Assembly (NCBI GenBank): GCA_022842985.1 | Contig: JALHON010000015.1 | Coordinates: 1 to 34,035, forward strand | Length of the DNA: 34,035 nt | Source: Acidobacteriota bacterium | Lineage (GTDB): Bacteria; Acidobacteriota; Vicinamibacteria; Vicinamibacterales; UBA2999 | Direction: 5' to 3' | Part shown: one piece after another, positions 27,276 through 34,035 of the stretch | Numbering within the stretch: the stretch's first letter is position 1 | Layout: each line of letters starts with the position of its first letter | Notes under the pieces: model-generated | Seen by the model: only the letters and a program-made list of their open reading frames with translations | Told to the model about the DNA's origin: nothing | The model's database searches: none | Made by a program: the position numbers and the translations under genes

Positions 27276-28682
27276 ATGGGTGGAACCACACTTCGACTTG
27301 GCTGCGCGGCGCTCGCCGCGGCCGGCCTGCTCACTGCCTCAGGGACAGCCTTCGCGCAGGCGCCGAAGTCGCCGTCCCGAACGGTGACCTTCTCCAAGGA
27401 CGTCGCGCCGATCTTCCAGGCCAAGTGCCAGTCGTGCCACGAGCCCGGGTCCATCGCCCCGATGTCGCTCGTCACGTTCCGCGAGGCGCGGCCGTGGGCG
27501 AAGTCGATCAAGAACCGCGTGGAAGCCAGGCAGATGCCGCCCTGGCACATCGACCGCAGCGTCGGCGTGCGGGAGTTCAAGAACGACAGCTCGCTCTCGG
27601 ACGACGAGATCGCCACCATCTCCGCCTGGGTCGATCAGGGCGCGCCGGAAGGCAACCCCGCCGACTTCAAAGCCAAGCCGGTCACCCAGGGCATGTACTG
27701 GCAGGCGGAGCGCGACGGCTACGGACCGCCCGATCTGGTCATCACCGCGCCGATGCAGACGATGCCGGCCGTGAACCAGGACGTGTGGTGGCGCCCCTCG
27801 CAGGAGATCCCGATCACCGAGCCCCGCTGGGTGCGCATGGTCGAGATTCGTCCGGCCAACCTGCAGGGCCGCAAGATCCTGCATCACTCGATCGCCTATC
27901 ACGTGCTCAGCCCCGACAACGTCGCCGCGGTGAACACCGGCATCGCCGTGGGCGGCCGGTCGGTCAACGCGTCGAACACGGCCGACCTCGTCAACCGCCG
28001 TCCGCAGCTGATGGAATGGGCCATCGGCAAGGGCTACGACCGCTTCATGGACGGCACCGGCAAGCTCATCATGCCGGGCGAGAAGATCTCGTGGGACCAG
28101 CACATCCACGCCGCCGGTGAAGAGATCACGAGCGCCTCGCAGATCGGCCTGTGGTTCTACCCGAAGGGTCAGGAGCCCACCAAGCGCAGCTACCTCGTGG
28201 GCTTCACGGGTCTCAAGAACGGCACCGCCGGACTCGACATTCCGCCCAACTCCGTCGCCTACACCGAGGGCTACAACCTGCTGAAGGAGAACACCCTCAT
28301 CACCAACTTCCAGCCGCACTTCCATCTGCGCGGCAAGGCGATGATGGTCGAAGCCATCCTGCCCGACGGCACCACGGAAGTGGTCAGCTACGTGAAGGAC
28401 TTCAACTTCAACTGGATGACCAACTACATCTACAAGGACGAGGCGGCGCCCGTGTATCCCAAGGGCACGATCATCAAGGTGGCCGCGTACTACGACAACA
28501 CGAAGGCCAACAAGAGCAACCCGGATCCGGACCAGTGGGTGGGCTGGGGCGACCGCACGGTGGACGAGATGGCGCACGCCTGGATGAACGTCGTGTATCT
28601 CTCGGACGACGAATACAAGGCGCTGGTCGAGAAGCGCAAGGCCCAGAAGGCCTCGGCCACTGACGCGCGCGAGCGCCGTTAA
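27276..28682 (+). CDS. Secreted c-heme protein with PHM-like (copper type II monooxygenase-like) region
   Basis: Signal peptide; heme c motif CQSCH (27426-27440); PHM-like ligand candidates ILHHSIAYHV, QPHFHLRGKAMMVEAILPDGT, TVDEMAHAWMNVVYL. Confidence 0.75.
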   Translation: MGGTTLRLGCAALAAAGLLTASGTAFAQAPKSPSRTVTFSKDVAPIFQAKCQSCHEPGSIAPMSLVTFREARPWAKSIKNRVEARQMPPWHIDRSVGVREFKNDSSLSDDEIATISAWVDQGAPEGNPADFKAKPVTQGMYWQAERDGYGPPDLVITAPMQTMPAVNQDVWWRPSQEIPITEPRWVRMVEIRPANLQGRKILHHSIAYHVLSPDNVAAVNTGIAVGGRSVNASNTADLVNRRPQLMEWAIGKGYDRFMDGTGKLIMPGEKISWDQHIHAAGEEITSASQIGLWFYPKGQEPTKRSYLVGFTGLKNGTAGLDIPPNSVAYTEGYNLLKENTLITNFQPHFHLRGKAMMVEAILPDGTTEVVSYVKDFNFNWMTNYIYKDEAAPVYPKGTIIKVAAYYDNTKANKSNPDPDQWVGWGDRTVDEMAHAWMNVVYLSDDEYKALVEKRKAQKASATDARERR

Positions 28683-28694
28683 GGAGACACGGAC

Positions 28695-29627
28695 ATGCAG
28701 TCATCCCGCATCGCCGGTTTCTTCCTCGGCCTCGGCCTCGCCATGATTGGCGCCGCCGTGGCTCACGCGCAGTCATCGCAGATCCTGCCCAGCTATCCGA
28801 AGCTGGCCTTCGGCGGCACGATCTCGCCGGCCTACGACGGCTGGTACGACAACCCGGACGGTACCCGCACCTTCCTGATGGGCTACTACAGCCGCAACTG
28901 GGAAGACCCGATCGAAGTGCCGATCGGGCCGAACAACCACTTCGAGCCGGGACCGCCCGATCGCGGGCAGCCCACGCACTTCATGCCGAACCGCAACTTC
29001 GGCATGTTCTCGGTCACCGTGCCCAAGGGCAACAAAGAGAAGCTGTGGTGGGTGCTCACGGTGAACGGCGTGACGCAGCGCGTGCCGATGTCCGACACGC
29101 CCGACTACAACATCACGCCGCAGCACTCGTCGGAAGAAGGTCCCGACGGCCGGTACAACTACCCCGCCGTGCTGCGCTTCTCCGAGAACGGGCCGAAGTT
29201 CCAGATGGCGCTGGCCACGCAGGAGAACGCCATCCAGCGCGTGGCGATCGCGGGCGTGCCGATGACGATCGACTTCTGGGTGGACGACGACGCGCTGCAC
29301 TCGAGCGGGTCGAACGCGCCGACGAGCGGCCACGAGCCGATGGTCGAGATGGTGATCAACAAGTACCGCGGTCCCGGCAAGGTCACCGTGAGCAGGGACC
29401 ACCACAAGCTCACGGTGCTCAAGGGCGGCAAGCCCGGCGAGCCGTTCTCGGCGAAGGGGTCGACCACGGTGACCTTCAGCGAGCCCGGTGAGTACCAGAT
29501 CCACGTCACGGCCAACGACCTCTCGGGTCCTGGCGGTGGCGCGTCGGGCTGCTGCTGGACGACCGGCCTCTTCAAGGTGTCGGTGAAGCCGGCCGGCGGC
29601 GCGCCGCCCACCGGCGGGCGCCAGTAA
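28695..29627 (+). CDS. Secreted protein of unknown function, co-transcribed with the c-heme/PHM-like protein
   Basis: Signal peptide MQSSRIAGFFLGLGLAMIGAAVAHAQ; 'FLMGYYSRNWEDPIEVPIGPNNHFEPGPPDRGQPTHFMPNRNFGMFSVTVP'. The SD (taaggag) overlaps the upstream stop; 12-bp gap. Confidence 0.85.
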   Translation: MQSSRIAGFFLGLGLAMIGAAVAHAQSSQILPSYPKLAFGGTISPAYDGWYDNPDGTRTFLMGYYSRNWEDPIEVPIGPNNHFEPGPPDRGQPTHFMPNRNFGMFSVTVPKGNKEKLWWVLTVNGVTQRVPMSDTPDYNITPQHSSEEGPDGRYNYPAVLRFSENGPKFQMALATQENAIQRVAIAGVPMTIDFWVDDDALHSSGSNAPTSGHEPMVEMVINKYRGPGKVTVSRDHHKLTVLKGGKPGEPFSAKGSTTVTFSEPGEYQIHVTANDLSGPGGGASGCCWTTGLFKVSVKPAGGAPPTGGRQ

Positions 29628-29650
29628 GCGCTCTTCGCCTCGACTCCGGA

Positions 29651-30094
29651 CTACTTCCTCGTTTCAGGTCGGGTGGCATGTCCCTGCCGCCCGGCCACTT
29701 TTTTCGTACGGCTCGTCGTACGGCCGTCGCCCCGCCCCCGTCCACCAAGGTCGTCGGTCACCTCGTAGGCTTCGCGCAGCCAGTCGGTGAGCGGCGCTTC
29801 CACCTCGTCCCGATGCCGCACGTGGATGATGTGCGACACCTTCACGCGCGAGGTCGCGGCCGTGCGCCGCACGAGCGGGCTCTTCACCGTGCGGCCCAGG
29901 AACACGCAGACCTCGAGGCGGGTCGCTCTCGGACGCACGAAGGCGTAACAGGCCTTGCGCGCGAACATGATCGAGTTGTGCGAGGCGTAGATGCGCTGAT
30001 CGCCGAACTCGGCGAGCGTCTCGCGCAGCCGCTCCCAGGCCTCGCGCAGATCCTCGGGCAGATCGCGGGTGAGCGCCGCTTCGGTCGTGAGCAC
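29651..30094 (-). CDS. DUF5655-like protein
   Basis: GTG start at 30094; 'LRETLAEFGDQRIYASHNSIMFARKACYAFVRPRATRLEVCVFLGRTVKSPLVRR...KVSHIIHVRHRDEVEAPLTDWLREAYEVT'. The 251-aa ORF N-terminus is out-of-frame shadow of the cyclase gene. Confidence 0.65.
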   Translation of the reverse strand: MLTTEAALTRDLPEDLREAWERLRETLAEFGDQRIYASHNSIMFARKACYAFVRPRATRLEVCVFLGRTVKSPLVRRTAATSRVKVSHIIHVRHRDEVEAPLTDWLREAYEVTDDLGGRGRGDGRTTSRTKKVAGRQGHATRPETRK

Positions 30095-30096
30095 GG

Positions 30097-31134
30097 CTAG
30101 AAGGTCGCGAGCGCGTTCACGGGAAAGCCCGTGCCGCCGGTGACCGGCACCGGCGCCACCGTGAGCATGAACTCCCAGCGCTTCTGTGCGGCGGCGAGCG
30201 TACCGAGCGCCTCCAGATCCTGATTGTCGAGGATGTTGAGGCCGAGGGCCGTGATGGCCAGTGTGTGCACCGGCAGGCCCACGCCTTCGACGAGCGACGG
30301 CACGACGTCGAGCGCGTCGTCGCTGCCGATGAGCGCCACACCACGCGCCTTGAGCCACGCGCCCACGGACGCATGCAGGCCGGCGGCGTTCTGGCCCACG
30401 TTCCACGGCCCCTTCTCGGCGCGACGCGCCCAGCGGCCCGTGCGGATGAGCAGCGCGTCACCCGGGCCCACCTTCATGCCGGCGCGCTTTTCCCACGCTT
30501 CAAGGTCCTCGACGAAGATCGGCGTGCCGGGCTCCAGATACGGCACCCCCTTGAGCCGCGGGATGTCCATCAGGATTCCGCGCGTCACGTAGCCGTTCCG
30601 GAAGCTCTGGATGCCGAGTTTCGTGCAGCCCTTCTCGGTGTTGACCTCGGCGCGGCTGTAGCCGTTGTAGGTCTGGTCCTTGTAGAGGATGTGACAGAGC
30701 GCGTCGAGGTGGCTGTGCGCGTAGCCGTGATACGAGACGCGGTAGGTGTCGGTGGTGAAGCCGCGGTTCATCGTGTGTTCGAAGGGGCTCGCGTTGTCGG
30801 GATCGCGCTCGGTGATGGGCGAATGCGCGAGCCCCACCGACTGCCCCGCGCGCACGAGCGCGGCCGCCTGCTTTCGCTTGGCCGGCGTGATGAGGTTGAG
30901 CGTGCCCAGTTCGTCGGTCGCGCCCCAGCGGCCCCAGTTCTTCACCTGATGGAAGTAGGCGTCGAAGTCCGCGTTCGTCACCGGGTAGCGCGCAGCCGAC
31001 GGGCCGGGCGACAGGATGGGCGCCGCCGGAGCGGGCGCCTGGGGCGCCTGTGGAGACTGTGGCGCCTGGGCCAGCGGCGAGGCCATCAGGGCGAGTCCGG
31101 CAACGACGGAGGCAGCAAGGGTGGGCACGCGCAT
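30097..31134 (-). CDS. Secreted cyclase-family (kynurenine formamidase-like) metal hydrolase
   Basis: Signal peptide from MRVPTLAASV (31134); 'YHGYAHSHLDALCHILY' metal motif; 'GDALLIRTG', 'GLHASVGAWLKARGVALIGSDDALDV'. Confidence 0.88.
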   Translation of the reverse strand: MRVPTLAASVVAGLALMASPLAQAPQSPQAPQAPAPAAPILSPGPSAARYPVTNADFDAYFHQVKNWGRWGATDELGTLNLITPAKRKQAAALVRAGQSVGLAHSPITERDPDNASPFEHTMNRGFTTDTYRVSYHGYAHSHLDALCHILYKDQTYNGYSRAEVNTEKGCTKLGIQSFRNGYVTRGILMDIPRLKGVPYLEPGTPIFVEDLEAWEKRAGMKVGPGDALLIRTGRWARRAEKGPWNVGQNAAGLHASVGAWLKARGVALIGSDDALDVVPSLVEGVGLPVHTLAITALGLNILDNQDLEALGTLAAAQKRWEFMLTVAPVPVTGGTGFPVNALATF

Positions 31135-31198
31135 GCGCGCCAGTCTACGGCAGGATCGGCCGCGGCGGAGGCACCGCGGCCCTGCTAAGATCGCGAAC

Positions 31199-31426
31199 AT
31201 GACGGCACGTTCCGCCGACGCGGACGCACTCTTTCGCGAAGAAGTCGCCCGCGCCAGGGCGATGGATCCGGCGGCGCGTCTTCTGGCCGGCCCGCGGCTG
31301 TTCGAGCGGGCCTGTCGTGTGATGGCCGACGGTGTACGTCATCGTCACCCTGACCTCTCATCCGATCAGGTGCTCGCGCGGGTTGGCGAGCAGTTGGCCC
31401 GCGTGCGGGCACTCGACGGCCGGTGA
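31199..31426 (+). CDS. Small helical protein, partner of the downstream nucleotidyltransferase
   Basis: 75 aa 'DADALFREEVARARAMDPAARLLAGPRLFERACRVMADGVRHRHPDLSSDQVLARVGEQLARVRALDGR'. Stop overlaps the next start (GTGA). Confidence 0.75.
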   Translation: MTARSADADALFREEVARARAMDPAARLLAGPRLFERACRVMADGVRHRHPDLSSDQVLARVGEQLARVRALDGR

Positions 31427-31983
31427 CTCCTGACGACGCGGTCGTCGCGGTATTCCGGGCGCTCGACGCCGCAGGTATCGCGTACATGGTCGTGGGCTCG
31501 CTCGCCTCGAATTTCCACGGCATCCCGCGATCCACACAAGACGCCGATTTCGTCGTCCAGCTCGAACCGGGCCAGCTGACGCGGCTCGAAGCGGCGCTCC
31601 CGTCGGAGCTCAGCCTTCAGTCGCAGGGTGGATTCGAGGCCGTCACGGGCACGACGCGCTACCTGATCACCGTCACCGGCAGCGCCTTTGTGTGCGAGCT
31701 GTTCGTGCTCAGCAACGATCCACACGATCAGGACCGCTTCCGCCGCCGGGAGCTCGTGCGGGTGCTGGCGCAGAACGCCTATGTCGCGTCCGCCGAAGAC
31801 ATGGTGATCACGAAGCTCCGATGGGCTCAGGAGGCCGGACGTTCGAAGGATCGGGACGACGTCCGGAACATCCTCGCGGTGCGCGGGCCGGAGCTCGACT
31901 GGGCCTATATCGCCGCATGGACCGCGCGACACGGCACCGCGGCCCTGCTCGCCGACATCAGGGCGTCGCTGCCAGCGAACTAG
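31423..31983 (+). CDS. Nucleotidyltransferase-fold protein (MNT-like)
   Basis: 'GIAYMVVGSLASNFHGIPRSTQDADFVVQL' (GS...G.pRxTxDxD) with C-terminal 'AEDMVITKLRWAQEAGRSKDRDDVRNIL'. Confidence 0.85.
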   Translation: MTPDDAVVAVFRALDAAGIAYMVVGSLASNFHGIPRSTQDADFVVQLEPGQLTRLEAALPSELSLQSQGGFEAVTGTTRYLITVTGSAFVCELFVLSNDPHDQDRFRRRELVRVLAQNAYVASAEDMVITKLRWAQEAGRSKDRDDVRNILAVRGPELDWAYIAAWTARHGTAALLADIRASLPAN

Positions 31984-32008
31984 GGCGCACCTCGTGGTCC
32001 TGCCGAAC

Positions 32009-32048
32009 GGGGTCAGACCCCTTACGAATTCGTAAAGGACCTGTCCCC
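32009..32048. repeat. 40-bp composite palindromic element (REP-like)
   Basis: GGGGTCAGACCCC-TTACGAATTCGTAA-AGGACCTGTCCCC: inner perfect 14-bp palindrome TTACGAATTCGTAA; whole unit is symmetric at 16 of 20 positions. Confidence 0.75.
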
Positions 32049-32070
32049 ACGTACGCGAGAATCGCCGCCT

Positions 32071-33214
32071 ATGACCCGCATCCTCTCCGCCCCGGTGCTC
32101 GCCGCGTTCGTCGTGCTGTTCGATGTCGCCGCTCCGGCGGCGGGTGACGACGGCCAGCGGCTGCTCACGATCGACCACTACGTGCGCGTCACGTCGAAGG
32201 TACCGTCCATCAGCGGGCAGCTCGCCCAGATCTACGTGCGCGAACGGGTCAGCGCCGGCGTGGCGCTGCGCGGCGCCCCGGCCGCCGACAAGGTCGTGCT
32301 CTTCGTGCACGGCGCCGGCACGCCGGCCGAGGTGGCCTTCGACACGCCGATCGGCACGCACAGCTGGATGGTGTATCTGGCCGAGGCGGGCTTCGACGTG
32401 TTCTCGATGGACACGACCGGCTACGGCCGCTCGACGCGTCCGGCGCCGATGAACGACCCGTGCAATCTGGCGGAGGCGCAGCAGGCGCAGTTCGTGCCGA
32501 GCCTCATCGCCGCGCCGTGCAAGGCCACCTATCCCGGGCAGCTCACGAGCCTGACCTCCGACTGGCACGACATCGACGCGGCCGTGGACTACGTGCGGAA
32601 GATCCGCGGCGTGAGCAAGGTCAGCCTTGGTGGCGTGGTCGCTCGGCGGTCCGCGCGCCGGCGGCTACGCGGCCCAGCATCCCGAGAAGGTGCAGCGCAT
32701 GGTGCTCTTCGCGCCCGCCTACAACCGCACCGCGCCGGCCACGCCGCCCGCGCTGCCGAACCCCGGCGTGGTCTTCAACACGCAGTCGCGCAGCGAGTTC
32801 ATCGCCAACTGGGATCGCCAGGTGGGCTGCACGGATCAGTACCAGCCGGCCGTGCGCGACGTGGTGTGGGCCGAGATGCTGGCCTCCGATCCGGTGGGCG
32901 CCACGTGGGGCACGGGCGTGCGCCGCGCGCCCTCCACCACGACCTTCGGCTGGAACCAGGCGTCGATCGGCGGCACGAAGATTCCCACGATGATCATCGC
33001 CGGCGCGCTCGACAAGCAGGTGCCGCCCGATCGTGTGAAGGCGGCCTACGACGACCTCGGCGCCACGGACAAAGTGCTCGTGGATCTCGCCTGCTCGTCG
33101 CACAACGCGATGTGGGAACGGAATCACCTGCTGATGTTCAAGGCGTCGCTCGACTGGCTGTCGAAGGGCGCCGTGGGCGAACAGACGAGCGGCGTCATCC
33201 GGCTCGGCTACTGA
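32071..33214 (+). pseudogene. Secreted alpha/beta hydrolase interrupted by a +1 frameshift
   Basis: Frame 1 (32071-~32628) gives signal peptide, 'VVLFVHGAGTPAEVAF...MDTTGYGRS...AVDYVRKIRGVSKVSL'; frame 2 (from ~32627) continues 'VAWSLGGPRAGGYAAQHPEKVQRMVLFAPAY...MIIAGALDKQVPPDRV...SSHNAMWERNH'. Removing one T of 'agccttggtggcg' joins them. Confidence 0.85.
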
Positions 33215-33261
33215 CGATCGCCATTGCCGGTCCGCGCCGGCTGCGATAGTCTCGGGGCGTC

Positions 33262-34035
33262 GTGGCTGATTCCCCCAGCCGGACAGATACCCCCAGTCTG
33301 TCGCGGGAACTTTCGGATCTCGTTCTCGAACTCTCGGTCGCCGTTCACAAACACGCGATGTATCCGCCGGGCCATCCGGCGCTGGCACGCGTCGCCGACG
33401 GGGTATTGCAGCGCCTTGCGCGCCTGTTCGTCGATCGCGAGCAGGTCGCGATCGGCGTCGCCCGCCGGCAGTTGATCGTGGAAGGTGTGGCCACCGACCA
33501 GGCGCATCCGGTGCTGCGGCGGCTGGCCGAATCCCTGCACGCCCATCAGCTCGGCGCGGTGAGTCTGCTGCGCGGGGCCGAGGTCTTCGAGATCAGTGCC
33601 GCACTGCGGGTGCTGGCGACGGAACCCGACCAGGGCGGCGCGATCGGCCTCCTTCCGGCGGAGACGCGGCCGTCGTGGCCACACATCCGCCTGCATCCCC
33701 TGACCTTCGACAATCTGGCGATCGTCTCGGGGCCCGAGGGCGAGGCCCCCGCGGGTGCGCGCAGCTCGCACGGCGCGGAGCTCTGGCTCGGGCTGGCCCA
33801 GGCGGCGCTCGCCGGCGATGGGCCGCGCGAGGCGCAGGCGGCCACCGCTGACACGGCGCCAGAAACACTGGCGCGCGCCATCGACGCGCATACCGGTGCG
33901 CAGGCCTACGACCAGGTGATCGCGGGCTATCTGCTGCAGATCGCGCAGGCGCTGCGGTCGGCCAGTGGCGCCGAGGCCGACGCGCTGCGGGCGCGCACGT
34001 CGGGCCTTATCTCCGCGCTGCAGCCGGCCACGCTG
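33262..34035 (+). CDS. Uncharacterised protein, 3'-truncated by window edge (likely alpha-helical)
   Basis: GTG at 33262; open to the last base: VADSPSRTDTPSLSRELSDLVLELSVAVHKHAMYPPGHPALARVADGVLQRLARLFVDREQVAIGVARRQLIVEGVATDQAHPVLRRLAESLHAHQLGAVSLLRGAEVFEISAALRVLA... Not listed in the supplied ORF track. Confidence 0.75.
   Translation, partial: MADSPSRTDTPSLSRELSDLVLELSVAVHKHAMYPPGHPALARVADGVLQRLARLFVDREQVAIGVARRQLIVEGVATDQAHPVLRRLAESLHAHQLGAVSLLRGAEVFEISAALRVLATEPDQGGAIGLLPAETRPSWPHIRLHPLTFDNLAIVSGPEGEAPAGARSSHGAELWLGLAQAALAGDGPREAQAATADTAPETLARAIDAHTGAQAYDQVIAGYLLQIAQALRSASGAEADALRARTSGLISALQPATL

Overview
High-GC bacterial chromosomal window, about 34 kb. The PadR plus MacB/FtsX-like orphan permease (ADOP-type) pair and the gene style suggest Acidobacteriota, possibly the Vicinamibacteria; this is inference only. 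No rRNA, tRNA, CRISPR array, integrase or transposase was recognised. From left to right: the end of a histidine kinase; an orphan response regulator; a CHASE3/PAS hybrid histidine kinase; a small PH-like protein; a Tat-exported amidohydrolase; a tyrosine/homogentisate catabolic operon (unknown 295-aa gene > HPPD > Rieske > HGD > FAH) with a divergent LysR gene; a small ORF plus nucleotidyltransferase-fold pair; mscL; PadR plus ADOP permease behind two tandem palindromic operators; a gluzincin-like metalloprotease with a Lys-rich tail; a PQQ-type sugar dehydrogenase; a secreted beta-rich protein; a LuxR-like regulator; a PLD-SF2 helicase-DUF3427 protein; a histone H1-like protein; an orphan periplasmic binding protein; a c-heme plus PHM-like copper protein with a secreted partner; a DUF5655-like protein plus a cyclase; a second small ORF plus nucleotidyltransferase pair; a frameshifted alpha/beta hydrolase; and a truncated ORF at the right edge. 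The points most worth a second look are: (i) an in-frame TAA that separates the DUF3427-type helicase from its canonical N-terminus, which has a good ribosome-binding site; (ii) the c-heme/PHM-like protein and its secreted partner; (iii) the unknown conserved-looking gene heading a tyrosine operon that lacks a maleylacetoacetate isomerase gene; (iv) GGGG-N-CCCC palindromic elements, one lying inside the hmgA reading frame and one forming a 40-bp composite; (v) two small ORF/nucleotidyltransferase modules; and (vi) the twin PadR operators. All calls come from reading the sequence; no database search was run.
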